A stretch of 64,000 nucleotides of DNA from NCBI GenBank assembly GCA_003439945.1, contig QVRM01000968.1, positions 310,001 to 374,000 of the forward strand, given 5' to 3'. Of the stretch, positions 1-12,733 are shown piece after piece. The stretch is from Dermanyssus gallinae (taxonomy: Eukaryota > Arthropoda > Arachnida > Mesostigmata > Dermanyssidae). Below the pieces are notes generated by a model. The model was not told the origin of the DNA. It saw nothing but the letters and a program-made list of their open reading frames with translations, and searched no databases. The translations under genes were made by a program, and so were the position numbers. Position 1 is the stretch's first letter, and each line of letters starts with the position of its first letter.

Positions 1-310
1 TTGTTGTAGTTGCTGTTGTTGTTATTGTTGTTGCTGTCGTTGTCAATGCTGTTGTTGTTGCTGTTGCCGTTGTTGTTGTTGTTGCTGCGGCTGTTGTTGT
101 TGTTGCTGTTGCTGTTGCCGTTGTTGTTGTTGTTGCTGCGGCTGTTGTTGTTGTTGCTGCTGCTGCTGCTGCTGCCGCTGCCGCCGCTGCTGTCGTTGTT
201 GTTGCTGCGGCTGTTGCTGTTGTTGTTGTTGTTGTTGCCGCTGTTGTTTTTGTTGCTGCGGCGGTTGTTACTGTTGTTGTTGCTGCTGCTACTGCTATTG
301 CTGCCGTTGA
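1..310. repeat. Imperfect (TTG/CTG)n triplet field
   Basis: Nearly pure TTG, CTG and CCG triplets from the first base to about 310, read on the + strand. An open frame across it codes mostly leucine, which reflects the triplet composition and not a protein. The field is cut by the window start, so its full length is unknown. Confidence 0.9.
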
Positions 311-2237
311 CGGTTTCGACGACGTTACTAGTCGCTGATGATCGCCGGCGTTCTGGCGGCGGCTGCTGCTGCCTTTACAGTCGCCATCATGGTCGCCCAT
401 CATCATCTTCTTCGTCGCCCTCTGGCGGTGGCGGGCGATGATGATGATGATGATGACGACGGCTCAGTGAGGAGGTGATGCCAACAACAAGTCATGCTCA
501 CCGTAGTCGACATCACCGTACTCGTGATCGTCCTTGTCTCGTTGTCTTACGTCGCTCGACGACGTACAAATGACAAGCACAGTGTCGAGTCGAGTGATCT
601 TATCAACGACCTCTCCAAACAGCAGCCCATCATCAGCCAATTGATGATGATGATGATGCGTCGATGGATGCATAGATGGATCCGTTGTCCGATTGACCTC
701 TTGTCATTTTTTGTTTGTTTTTAACTTGTTTGACAACAGCGAACTGCAGTTGGATTGAACGTGAATTTTAACTCAGTTCATCATTTTTTCATAGCACCGA
801 CACTGACTAGGTACCGAGATGTTCATTACAATTCAAGATCATCATAAAAATGTGACAATGGTGAGTGCTCCTTTGCCGAGCAACCGCATCTCGTGGACAA
901 ACGAAGTGGTAACAAAAAAGTCTCCGTTTTGACAGGCAAGGCACTTTGCCTAGTCGAAAATGAGTCAGTCGAACCCCGGAAGACTGGTATTTTCTGGTCG
1001 TCGTCGCCGTCGTCGTCGTCGACAACAACAACAACAACGGCCTCACTGGAATTTGTGAATGATGCAGCCTTTCCACAATTGCTGCTTGCTTAGTTAATTC
1101 GTTTATAACTGCAGAGTGCCTCTATCATGCTCTCTCTTCTCTGCTTCCAGCTCTCTGTTATCAATTTTTTGTTTTTCCTCTTCCCCTCGCCCCCGCTCTC
1201 ACTAAGCTCCCACAACCACATCAAAGGCTATGAGCTCTCGCAAATGAGATGTTGTACCTCATGGCCGCCACAGCCGTACAGTACTGTAGCCAAATGTCAC
1301 GGATTCTCGTCGTTGTCGTCGTCAGATCAGTCGATCTATTCGATATGAAGCAATCAAGTGCCTTTCTCTCGCAACTCACGGTTATAAAGACAATCGACAC
1401 AATCTCTTCAATACACAACTTCTCTCTCTCTCTCTCCCTACTCCCGTAAGTTAATCCAATACACGTTGAAAGTGGCAGAGCTTTTCGGTACACGCACCGA
1501 GGTAAGTTTGCATCAACCTGAATGGTTTAGGTTACACTGTGTCTCGGTTCGAGGATGGGACGACTTTGTTGCTTACACACAAAAAATAATTCCCACGCAC
1601 GTATGCGCCAACTGTGCAACTCCGAGACCGGACACGGGCTTAACTATACGCATTATAGCACAAACCCCGCAAGAAGAGTACCCGAGATTGAGGATTCACA
1701 TACCGAGTCTCTTATTCGGATGCATCCAATTGATTGACAGCACGAACATGACAATATGCTCTATGTCTGTCTTTAACGTATAGTTAATATTGACATATTT
1801 TGAACCTTTTCCCGATCGGTGCATGCATAGTGTATACTTTCGTGTTTGGAGAATAAAAACTTAACACTAGCTTATATATGTACCAAAAATAATCGAAAAT
1901 ATACCGAAATAATAGAAATAGGTACATCAAATCAGATAACTTGCTAGCTAGGCCCAAAACGTAATATAACGTATACACACCTCGACGATTGCCAATAGTG
2001 ATACGTCGTCAGCCCACTTACCTGAAAATCAAAATAACGACTACGTTAGAGTTGAATGTCATTCCGATCTGTATGAGACCCTTTCTGATTATATGTGCAC
2101 TTTTTGACTCTGATTTGATCAATTGGTCCTATAATGACAGACTAGCGAAACTACTAGTTTTTACCATAACTTATTTATTCAACAATTTTGATTCTAAAAC
2201 AATCAACGTTGTATGTGTTTCGACGCTCACATGAGAA

Positions 2238-2239
<2 letters not shown>
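311..2239. other. Non-coding stretch with short repeats
   Basis: No protein family was recognised. It holds short CGT/GAT triplets near 340-460, a CGTCGT/ACAACA patch at 1,000-1,040 and a (CT)n run at 1,421-1,440. A strong 5' splice-donor match (GAG then GTAAGT) has its exon side ending at 1,501, but nothing upstream reads as a clear exon. The overlapping ORFs of 60-105 codons on both strands show no conserved motif. Confidence 0.5.

Positions 2240-2274
<35 letters not shown>
2240..2274. repeat. (TA)n microsatellite
   Basis: Uninterrupted TA dinucleotides; a shorter (TA)10 lies at 2,506-2,525. Confidence 0.95.
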
Positions 2275-2525
2275 GTACATTGTGACGCTATTACGAGGAA
2301 GCTCTTGTTACGTCGAGCGAGAATGCGTTCAGACTACTCGTCTCGTTTCCTCTTTCATATACTCTCATATACACACTACCCCCTGTGTAATGCTCATTCG
2401 TGCTGCTAGCTTGTACAAAAACCGTAGCTGAATACGTGATCTTGTTTCATGCGCGATACTTGGCGGCCTCAATGATCCACAGACCCCTTTAAAGTACACA
2501 TCTGCATATATATATATATATATAT

Positions 2526-4335
2526 CCAGAGCAAAGCAAGGCATGACCTTGTCTTACCCCTTGACAGTCAGCACTACCAGCCACTCCTGCGCCTACGCGT
2601 ACAGTTAGATATTGATTGACACATGGAAAACGCCCACGCACGGCCTGGCGCGGTCAGAAAACTATAATGATAGTATTAATAATAATAATACGTCAGTCAC
2701 CCTAAGCCAAGTCGTCCCACGCAACAGAATGTTATTGTTGTTTTGTTTTGTGAAACTATTTCCGACAAAAATATTACCGCTAGCCAGTGAGATACTGAAG
2801 CAGATGAATATTCGTACCCAAAACAAATCCCATTAGTATTTTTTAGAGATCGGAATGCATTCTTTGCTGAAAGTCTGCAATCGTACCCATCGGCAAATGA
2901 ATGTGTTCTGTCCGATCAACTGTTCTCCTATGCAGAAATTCAGTGATCAACGACATAAACCATTTTGCCTTCTGAACAGTTACAAAGAAGAACCTGATTG
3001 CGACGGCGACTATGATGATGATGAACACGATGACGCCTCTGATAGCGATGGTTTCGATTCGATCAGCCCGTGAGCGTGAATAACGTGAACCAGTCTAAAA
3101 CGAGTGAATTTAGCTAGCCTGGTTAACTTTCAGGAGGAGTAATTCGTCGAGAAATGTTGTCGTCTATAGCTTTGAGCCGTTTTCACGACGCAGACACAGA
3201 CACAGACAAATATAGGTGCATATACTGGTAGTGTATGATGCACCGTCTGGGCCTGAACACGAGGCTAGGGCCAGTAACGGCATCCCAACCAGGCAAACGA
3301 GCGGATTCTGCGGCCGGTTCTGCTAATGGCAGCGGCAACGCCACCCTTACCGTGGCGCGAGCTGTGCGCACCGATCCGACTCAACTCGACTGCCAAGCGT
3401 GGCTAGCTGGGTGCCTCTCTTCCGAAAGAGGAAGCCGCAGGCCAGTCGCAGCGTCGACAACACTGCGCGGAATATGCTCGGCTGCTACCTGCCTGCCTGC
3501 CTAAATGCCGCATCTCGACTCGTAAAAGTGAACATGCAGAAAGCGTTAGAAGTTGTGCCGGCCTCGCATTGATCGAAAAGCTGAAGTCAGTTCAGTTTTA
3601 GCTGCTGGACGCAAAGGGACAGGATACGCGGCTGTTGCTGCTGCTGATCTGTTGCCCACAAGCATAACGAGAAAACTGCCACCCAGCCACTGCTACGAGA
3701 GACGAGACATTCGCGTGTGTGCTCTACTTGCCACACACTAGTTACTCGAAATATCTGATAACGCTTTTAGCATCGAATCCGGCCATTATTATTATGAGGG
3801 TTATACACGATTGCAAACGTAGATTTATATTAAGCTTGCGTTTCTTGAGAGGTGTATATGAGGTTGCGGAATTTACTATACGAAGCCATAACACTGTCAG
3901 AGAATATATATAAATATATATGTTTATATATATATATATATATTGTCAAAGATTATACATGTATGTATATAGGAGGTAACAAAAAATGAACAAGATTTGA
4001 CAAGACAAGCTTCCGATCGACTACCTTTTCTCGGCTGCCTACGTGTTTGCTGTTTGGCAACCGAACGGCTGTCATCGCCATCACTCGATGTTACGTTGGA
4101 GTGCTGCCGTTTCAGCTTATCAACAGCTCTCATCGATATTCGGCGTGGCACAACTTGTGGCTAACAGTGTCACCATTGCCGGCTAGCACGTGGGGCCCCA
4201 CGACGTCAGATCAGAGCCGCAACCAAAAGTAAGCTCGTCCGCTCCGAATATGATACCTCAACCTGGGATACAGGTACTTGTGTTCGCAGCAAAACCTGCT
4301 TCTCCATGATGCAAATCAGTTACGCTAGGTGGTTT

Positions 4336-4340
<5 letters not shown>
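2526..4340. other. Non-coding stretch, nothing recognised
   Basis: Mixed-composition DNA. It includes a GAT/GAC triplet patch at 3,010-3,050 and an imperfect TA/TTTA tract at 3,904-3,943. Short ORFs on both strands, such as 3,235-3,504, have no motif I can place. Confidence 0.5.

Positions 4341-4402
<62 letters not shown>
4341..4402. repeat. Long (TA)31 microsatellite
   Basis: About 62 bp of perfect TA. Frames through it read Tyr-Ile repeats and should not be annotated as protein. Confidence 0.95.
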
Positions 4403-4403
<1 letters not shown>

Positions 4404-4949
4404 CCTTTATTCCATGAAAGACGTCGACCGTTTAAACCACACAATGATCAACCTCTACGTTGTGGCAATGGAGCTAAACGAGCACCTTGTGGTGATCGAA
4501 CACTTATTCGAAGAAGTACGCTAACTGCAAATTACAGCCATATATGATGCATTTTATCAAAGTGGCTGCTCCATGAGTTAACAAAGGAGCAATAACGGAC
4601 ACGAATATCAACTTGGGAGAGCAATATGGAACTTTAAGACAAACTCGACACGACTTTTTGGGCGGAATCGCAATCGCCGAGATTTACCGCTTCACTTCAG
4701 AAGAGAACATCCGTGATGCAAAAAGTGTTCTACTAGTTGACTTCCTTTCTCAGGAAGAGCAATCACTGTAGAGTACTACGCGACACCTGAAGGACTTCCT
4801 GAATAATCGTAACGTCCCACACGGCCCGGGGTGCAAAAAAAGTGCGCTGTTTCATCACTACAGTGCTTCCTCACATATGAAAACTAAGGTTCTAAATTGT
4901 CGAACATCCCCCCTATTCTCTGGCATGTATGAAAAACCTTATTAGTATG

Positions 4950-5495
4950 CTTATTATTTGGACGAGCCCGGCCTGCGCCGGCTTAGCTGCACTAAGCTGT
5001 TCGGGCTTACGCAGGGCCGCCACAATGCCATCAATGACATCCTCGGGCGCACTTTCAGACAAGCCGGCTACCGCGCCACACTGGAGCCTGGTGGACTGCA
5101 GAGGGACGACAGGCGTCGACCGGATGGCCTTACCAGCCGGGACTGGGACCGTAACCGGCCGCTGGCGTAGGACGTCACTGTCTCCGACACGTACGTCCTC
5201 AGCTATCGTGCACTAGCCAGCGCGGGCGTCGGCCACATTATTCACCAACGGGAGATGCCCAAACGGCGCCTATACGCGCATCTTCTTAAGGACCACAGTT
5301 GTTATGACGTTCGGCCTCGAGTCGTCTGGCCTTTGGGGCACGGATGCACTCAGACTGACAAAAGAGCTTGGAAAGAAGCTCTTTAAGGCTACAGCGGAGC
5401 CAAGATCGACCGCGTTCCTCCGGCAAAGGGTGTCATTAGAACTATAGAAAGGCAGCGTCAAGATGTTGTTGAGTGGTTACCGACACTCAAGCAAT
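4950..5495 (+). pseudogene. Retroelement C-terminus with PD...D motif, decayed (copy A)
   Basis: Remnant of the C-terminal region of a reverse-transcriptase retroelement, same family as the copy at 21,876. The + frame shows the end of a zinc-finger-like segment (LSC), then GRHNAINDIL, LEPGGLQRDD and a PDG motif, followed after 15 residues by DVTV. In copy C the residue before that Asp is Trp; here the codon is TAG (5,168-5,170), a nonsense change. Reading resumes in frame up to about 5,335, then shifts frame to give TKELGKKLFKATAEP and RQRVSLEL, with another stop after it. The upstream reverse transcriptase is absent, so the copy is 5'-truncated. An AT-rich tail follows and copy B faces it. 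Family assignment is confident; the name and class of the element are inference. Confidence 0.8.
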
Positions 5496-5719
5496 AGTAA
5501 TATAATTGTAAATGTTATATAATTAATATATTGGTAATTGTGGTAGATTTGCATAATGATAATATTAAATCCGTGTTAAATATGATTATTATTATTAATA
5601 TTATTATCATTATTACATTATTATTATCATTGTTTTTATTAGCATTATTTATCAGTATTCCCTACAATTGTGGGACCCAAAAGTGTACCCGCGTAGGCGT
5701 AATTATTATTATTTTTACT
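5496..5719. other. AT-rich junction between two inverted retroelement tails
   Basis: Rich in ATT/AAT triplets (notably 5,585-5,640). It probably contains the 3' untranslated tails of copy A (+) and copy B (-), which converge here. No open frame of note. Confidence 0.5.
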
Positions 5720-5905
5720 CTAGAACAGCTCTGGTCTGCGCCATTCGGCACCAAGCGATCCCAGAATTGAGATCGCGTTGCCCCGCTGGACGTCAATGGA
5801 AAGTCTCTGGCGTAGTAATTGTGCGGTTCTCTTGTCCCCAGTAGTTATCTTTAAACGTTGGCCCAATTTAGTAAGTAGTCTCTTAGTCATCACCGATATA
5901 TTGGC
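5720..5905 (-). pseudogene. Retroelement C-terminus fragment (copy B)
   Basis: The minus frame reads TKRLLTKLGQRLKITTGDKR followed by LLRQRLSIDVQRGNA and a stop near 5,720. This aligns along its length with the C-terminal end of the copy at 21,876 (TTKLLKDVGKRLALATGDKR, then LLQRLSLDVQRGNA). Only about the last 60 codons survive; the zinc finger and PD...D motif are missing. The frame continues open to 5,926 but resemblance stops near 5,900. It is oriented opposite to copy A. Confidence 0.8.
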
Positions 5906-5926
5906 CACAAACAGACAGGCAGACAT

Positions 5927-8528
5927 GCGAGGTAAAGCTCTCTATCACACACACACAAAAACACTCTCAATCTCTCTCTCACTATCTCGCTATAACATGG
6001 AACCCCTGTCCAAGTTACAGTCTTACTGCCACCAACGGTAATCGATACGGCACCAGCAGCGACAGCGACACTAAGCCGCACGCGCCTCACTGTCTGGAAG
6101 ACGGTTGGTTCTGTTACAGAAATTCAATCATACTGTATAATAGCAACAACTCTTGTTTCATCTCGATTATCTATTAGGCTCAGCCGCAAAGTATCTCTTG
6201 CTAAGGCGTTGGAATGCCTGCACATATATCTGCATCGTTTCGATTCCATTTCGGGTGTACCAAAAGATATATATATATAAACAGTGCCAAACAGAGGAAA
6301 GTGTAAATTTGACGTCATTAATGCTATTGTGCTTTGACAGTCAAATCCTTAAAGAGGTATATGGTGTACAGTCATACATTACATATTTATACAATCCGCC
6401 ATTATTACATAGATGGTCATAGATTTGCCATCGTTGCCAAATATAGGTCAAACTAGAACTCGCGCAAGCCTGTCTATCACAGAAAACGCCTTCCAGGCAT
6501 CTAGTTTGTAGTTTGATTGGTATACCGGCTTTTAGTGTGTTATGAGCTACCTGTTTTAGTCATTTGCCTTATCATTAATAACTACGAATACTTATCGAAC
6601 CAAAATTAGATATTACAGCGTCTGTGCGTTGGCATCTGGATACATACAGCAACACTTGTTCTTATCGGGGCTAAAAACATTTCCCTTTTATCTTAGTGTG
6701 GCTTTCGGCTTGAACAGACGAGACAAGAACTTCTTACACTCTACGACCCAAATGGCTAACCGTAAGGTCGTTAAAGACGCAAAACTCTAGTAGCTCTCTA
6801 CTGGTGCTCGATCGTAGCAGCCATAATAAATCAGTTGTTCGGTCATACTAGGTCGCTTCCTTGTGGGTCTTTTGTTTACACGAGGTTCGCATCAAACGAT
6901 GATTGATTCAGTCGAAACCTTCAGCGACGTCAAAACACTACCGCGCGTTTACCGCCGACAAGGTATGTAAGACCACCGTTTTCCAGCACTCCCACGAATT
7001 AGAGCACGTCAACATAGCCACACCTGCATACTACTTCGATTCTCCTCTTAAAGCCTCGAACACGACTTTATTCGAACAGCTGCCAAACGACAACGTTCGA
7101 CGTTTCGGACGCTCTACTGGTCAGTTCGCTTCGTTTTTGTCTCTAAAGCCTTCTCACCGTGTTCACTCTATTCAAGTCGAAGAAAAAAAATAGTACCACG
7201 TATACTCGGTATTCCGTCCGCAGCAAGCACCTGTCCCCTCAGTTTTCCTCTACTTTCTTCTTTTGCCGTTTGGCCCACACCACAACAGTGTCGCCCCAGC
7301 CCTTCGGCGGCGTTGACGAGCAGCCGAGACATCACCAACTTCGAATTTCGACCAAGACCCGCGCGCCCTGTCGCCGCGCCACCTTGGACACGACGGGTCG
7401 TCAAACTCAACCAATTGTACGATGATGGTCTTGATGGCTCTTCATTCAGTCATTCTCTCGCCTGCTTTGAGATCTGCCATCTACCAAATTTCAAATCTAC
7501 CTAAACATCCCGGACTGATCCGAGACCCGGTCGATGATTGCCGCACCCGCACCCGCCGCCATCATCTTGCTGAGCGTGCGTCGAGCGAGCTAAGTTGGGA
7601 CGACGGCACGAAGCCACCGGCACCAACACCACCAACCCCACCACCACCACGCCACAACCACCCTCTATCGTTGCCTCCGCGAATTCGATTATAGCGACAT
7701 TATTATGATTATTTCTCCTGTACCACTCCGTGTGGCTACAACCTACCTACATCGCACCTTCCGGCTATTTTGCCTTCGCGACAACAACGACGACGACGAC
7801 GGCGCCGTCGTGGTCATAGCCTTTCGTGGGCGTCCAAGGCAAAACTCGGCGTCACAGCTCATCGTCGCTTATGGAGACCAACCAACCCTGCTAGCTGTGG
7901 CCTTTCGACCTTTCGACGAATACGAAGCAAATACCTATAAGAAGTTTAGTTGTGCAACGCGTGTGACTGGCAGCAATCGGCGGAATATACATTATATATA
8001 TATATATGGATTTTCGCGAATCGAGACGATTATCGCCACGATGATATTGATGGCGGTGTTGCTGCTGCTGCTGCTATTGATGATGACCATAAGTATTACA
8101 ACTCAGCCAACATGGAACAGCAATTCCGTTAGAACACATCGATTACGTTCACTGCGTACAAACACATGCACATAGTTAAATTGCTTCGGTTTCATCACAA
8201 ATCACTTAGACTGCACTAGGTACGTTATCGCCTACATGCAACTAGAAATGTAGAATAGTGCCAATAGACGCACGCATGGGCTAGAATTAGACATTACACT
8301 GAACAGGCTGGTGGCGTGATAAAAGCAACAAATTCTGCGAGCAAAGTGTCTGGAGTTAGCTAATGATTACGTACAGCAATCAACAACGTACGCCACGGTT
8401 CACCAGATAGCGGTCGGTAGACCTGAGACCAGTATAGGGAACGACACAGGTTTTGAACGCCAGCAAACCGGCAACTCAATCGGTCAAAACGAAAGCGTTA
8501 CAAAGTTTCCGTCATCATTGTTTGTTCT
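5927..8528. other. Non-coding stretch with microsatellites
   Basis: Contains (CA)n and (CT)n near 5,947-5,985, a short (TA)n at 6,269-6,280, a CCA-rich patch at 7,620-7,660, a GAC patch at 7,786-7,806 and a CTG patch at 8,058-8,076. ORFs such as 6,903-7,193 (+) and 7,705-8,175 (+, 156 codons) are open but show no domain, signal or conserved motif; part of the second runs through TA and CTG repeats. I do not call them genes. Confidence 0.45.
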
Positions 8529-8583
8529 CAGCTCAGGCGGGCACGCCGTATGCTGCGTACGTACAGCGTGCCCGCCTGAGCTG
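8529..8583. other. Perfect 18-bp GC-rich hairpin
   Basis: CAGCTCAGGCGGGCACGC at 8,529-8,546 is the exact reverse complement of 8,566-8,583, separated by a 19-base spacer. Within the spacer CGTA (8,547-8,550) can pair with TACG (8,558-8,561). Twelve of the 18 pairs are G-C, unlike the AT-rich surroundings. It could be an RNA stem, a fold-back element remnant or a cruciform-prone site; the sequence alone does not decide. Confidence 0.9.
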
Positions 8584-8995
8584 TCGTCGGTTGTCAAAAA
8601 GCGCCCATACGTAAGTTGGATCGTGACAACGACGATAAAACAAAAAAAGCAAACACAACTTGGTGACAACAACAAAAACAATAATAACAATCGCGTAGTA
8701 ACCGACAACGACACACAAGCAATAACAACTAAAACAGGAATATACAACAATGGTGTTAGCAAAAACGTGTCGACTGTGAACAACGACCCACTAACCCATT
8801 CAAAATTTGATTTTGCCAGCCGTCGATGTCAGTAACTATTTCGTATTGCCGAAGAAGACATATTGACGCGCGTTTCCAACGGTTGCCATGGAAACAGATT
8901 CACACCAATCCCTGTGATTACTTTCATCGCTTTATGTGTCGTCGTCGCTATTCCCTAGCGATATGTACCCTGTTGTTGTTGTTTTTGTTGCTGCA

Positions 8996-9030
<35 letters not shown>

Positions 9031-9525
9031 CTGCCGCGTTTGTAATTTTCATCTCTGCTACCGGCAATGATGGGTGGGGTCAGTAGATTCAAACTAATAA
9101 TTCAGTCCGCCTCGGGCAAGTGCTTCAACAACTGCACGTTATGAAAAAGGAGGCAAAAACGAGGCCACGCATACAAGAACGCGTTTCTGCGCTCTGACGT
9201 AAAAAGCTGATCAGTCTGACTCTGCGCGCAAGATAAACGCTGACGAATCAATAGCAACTGAGGGTAGGAACAAGCTCGACGTCTCCGACAAGTCAACATT
9301 GAGAAGAATGCGCAATGGCTGAAGATCGCGGGCATTATGTTGCTGACCGGCTCACCCGCTACCAATCGGAGTTGTAAATGAGCGCCTTTGAGCGAGCAAT
9401 CTCTTAGACCTATAAAAGATCGGATGGTTAAAATGAAAATAATAATATTTATAACTGTATTATTGCGCGGTGTGCAAAGACAAGGTCCGCTCAACTTCAG
9501 CGATGGCTCTATAATATAGAATAGG
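8584..9525. other. Non-coding stretch with (AAC) and (TTG) patches
   Basis: ACAACAA-rich DNA at 8,630-8,740 and a TTG/CTG field at 8,970-9,035. The 130-codon minus ORF at 9,102-9,494 has no recognisable domain. Confidence 0.5.
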
Positions 9526-9568
<43 letters not shown>

Positions 9569-9588
9569 TATATTATTATATATATATC
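9526..9588. repeat. (TA)n microsatellite
   Basis: TA repeats, perfect at 9,532-9,567 and then imperfect. A shorter TA tract follows at 9,637-9,656. Confidence 0.95.
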
Positions 9589-10368
9589 AATACTTTTATG
9601 TTATTAAAATCTATACCGTACGTCGGACCTCATTGAATATATAATATATATATATAAGGTTAAAGATGATTAATTATTAGACGTGTCTACAAACTGTTCT
9701 TTTTGAGTTTGCCTTAACTTGGAAATTACTCGTTTGCGTGCCACTGGCAGTCCTGCGTAAAAGCGCACCGCACTCCCGTATAGATCTCACCTCTGATCTT
9801 AGCAAATATGTATGGGCGTCTGACTGGATGAACAAAGTGCGCGCTAAACCACGTCACGACGTGAACTCCCGATTCATGGCTCAGCCAGATGACTGATAGT
9901 CTCTGCGGACATTTCGTTCATTCGAAAAATTCCGCTCATTGTCGCATCTATTGCCGCGATAACTTGCATGGCTAACCTACAGGTAAGACACACACCCACT
10001 TTTGCATCGATCGAACGTCCAAACGTCGATGTAGCGCAAAACCATGATGGCGGAAACGACTTCAGTGTTGTGTTAAGTGCATTAGCTCTCCTTTGTAATC
10101 TTTTTTTTGCTCGTCCGGCGCGTAACGTATAGGTCAAATATTCGGCCAAATAAATGGCGTGCCATAGAAACTGCCCAAACGAGGTCAACAACGAGACGGC
10201 TGTGCTCGAATAAATGCGCGCCTGCCTACCAGGCAGTATAGCTGAGATAACGGCTACCCATCACAGTTGATTATTTATGCCTTATGTCTTACTGAGTAAA
10301 CAGACGAAACCCTAGAACGGCAGAGCCGTGAACAGACAAGCGCAGGGTCCCGGTCTGGTTTTCTCGCA

Positions 10369-10369
<1 letters not shown>
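9589..10369. other. Non-coding stretch
   Basis: No recognised gene. A full-consensus splice donor, CAG then GTAAGA, has its exon side ending at 9,982 (+). Confidence 0.4.
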
Positions 10370-10415
<46 letters not shown>

Positions 10416-10440
10416 GTGTATATATACATATATATATATT
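10370..10440. repeat. (TA)n with TG interruptions
   Basis: About 70 bp of TA repeats interrupted by TGTG and CATA variants. Confidence 0.95.
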
Positions 10441-12564
10441 AACGCGAGAAAGATAGAAAACATCCAGGTTTGCCCCCTTCCGTCCGTTTTCAGTCATCCG
10501 GGCGTAGAGAGCGGCGTCAGAGATAGTCGACGAGAGACACGCAACACAGTAAGGCATGTAGGTAGCAGTATAATGTCCCAAGGCTCAAGCTCTACATTCG
10601 GTATTCCTCAATTTAATTATGACACATACCGCTGTCTTCTTTTCTCAGTAGCGCACACACTCTCTCTCCCTCTCTCTCTCTTCGTGATTTCTGTAAACGC
10701 GCTGTTCAGCCTGCGACGTACGTACGAATGCGTTACTACAGCCCAATGCTTTCGGTGCGCGCTAACGCACCAGCGGGGCAGTCCGGTGCTGGCCGCCTGA
10801 AAGCATCGAGGTGCAGCCAATGTTACTCTCTCTCTCTCTCTATCTCTGTTTATCTATTTGTGAATCTAGGAACAAGTCGGGTAAGAACAAGTCGAAGATA
10901 AACACGACCAGGAACAACCCGTTCAGCTCGAAAAGAGAAAAAAAGTGTGGAAAAAGTTTTCCGACAGACGACTTCTGCGCGCTACGCCTGAACCAAGTTC
11001 GTCCAGAGGCGGCTCGGCTCGCACAGCGTTCGTTTGCTGACGTGCAGAGCTGACCCCGGTTGGCCCCCGGAATAGGGAGCCGTCAACCTGGCGATAAACC
11101 TCCTCTGGCGGAAGTCAGACCGGCGCATGTTCAGCGGCTGGCGGCCGGACACCCACACCGAGGAGGAGCAACTCGATGAGGTGCCGCTACCGCCGACAAT
11201 GACGACTGGCTGATGCAGTAAATTAGCAGTGGGAAAAAAGAACTCGTCCAATCGACGGGTAGAGGAAGATCCGTAGCAAACAACTGTGACAACAGCTTCG
11301 TTCGCCACACAAGAAGGGCTCTCGCCGGTAGCTAGCCAGGCCTCAGTGGAGGAGTTAAGCGGGCTGGGCCTGTCTTAGAGGAGCTGGTTCAGAACAAAGT
11401 AAAGTGACCTTTGGTGGTAGTGGTGGTGGTGATGATGATCACCATTCTCGTCATCATCCAAATATTCATTTCAAGCAGACGTGAGATCGAATAAGAGTAA
11501 AAAAAGAACGTATTATCGACGGATCAAAATACGCGAATACGAAGAGAACAGAAGAATAAAGACTGGGGCAGGGGAAACGAAAAAAATAGGCAGAAAGGCA
11601 GATGAAACTAGAAAGAGCGCGATAAAAGAGAAAGCGGAAGAAGATAATAGACAAAAAATGGTCGTGCAATGAAAGACATGTACAAGCTCAACCTGGACCA
11701 AATCGAGAAAGCACAGAATGTGGAAGCGAGACAGTACCACCACCACTTACGGCTTCGTACCGCAGTGAGACGGAGCAATTTAATAAAGGCAAACACTTTT
11801 AACACGAGAAAACAGACACAGCAGCATTGTATGGAAAGACGAAGGCTTTCTCAACAACAGCTCCTGGCAATGGACAGCGTGTGTTTTAATCATGTCTTAA
11901 TCTGGCACTGCATTTAGCTTTTGACCGCAATACTGCGGCGCACTACTAGTACCGAGCGTTTCTTTGGACGGACAAATTACACGGGACAATAGAGTTTAGC
12001 ATTGTAAAACTCCCTCTTCTTATCGGCTTTATCGGCAGATGTATGCGTAACAGCATCGTTTTGTGCGCAATAAACTGTGGGAATCCTACTCGACGGTTGC
12101 CAGTCAAAGCTGCTTACAACAGCACCCACAATTGGGCCACGCGGCGTAGAAGCGTGCTTCAGACGTTCGACTGAAAGCAAGGAAACGCACGCGTAATCGG
12201 CGCTAGGCAAAAGGCAGCAAACGCTCAACGATCAACCCTTCAGCCTTGGAGCGAGGCAATATTGAGCTTTTGCGATACAGTGCGGCTGTGGATGCGGCAG
12301 CATGCATCCGCTCTCGCACGAACCAGGCGTCTTACATCCAGGGAAGAAGACTCCAGACGAACAAATCCGCCCTAGTGAAGACATGCTGTTCCGAAGCCGA
12401 GGAACTGGCGCGAAACAGACACACAACTCATAGATTAGATAAATTAGCTTCACTGTGTACGCATGCGTGGCTATGCTTTCGTATTGTTCCAAGACCTCCA
12501 ACCTCATGGCTTGGGATTACGTTAGAAGCGTCAAACTCTTCAACCGGCATGGGCATCGTCAGTA
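10441..12564. other. Non-coding stretch with (CT)n runs
   Basis: (CT)n runs at 10,661-10,682 and 10,826-10,844, GGT/GAT triplets at 11,410-11,440, and purine-rich DNA at 11,480-11,660. The ORFs here, including 10,982-11,308 (-) and 12,246-12,614 (+), have no recognisable family signature. Confidence 0.45.

Positions 12565-12733
<169 letters not shown>

Noticed and set aside
1..441. 143-codon Leu-rich frame
   Set aside because: Pure product of TTG/CTG triplets; no conserved residues.
7705..8175. 156-codon plus frame
   Set aside because: Passes through GAC, TA and CTG repeats; no signal or domain in the rest.
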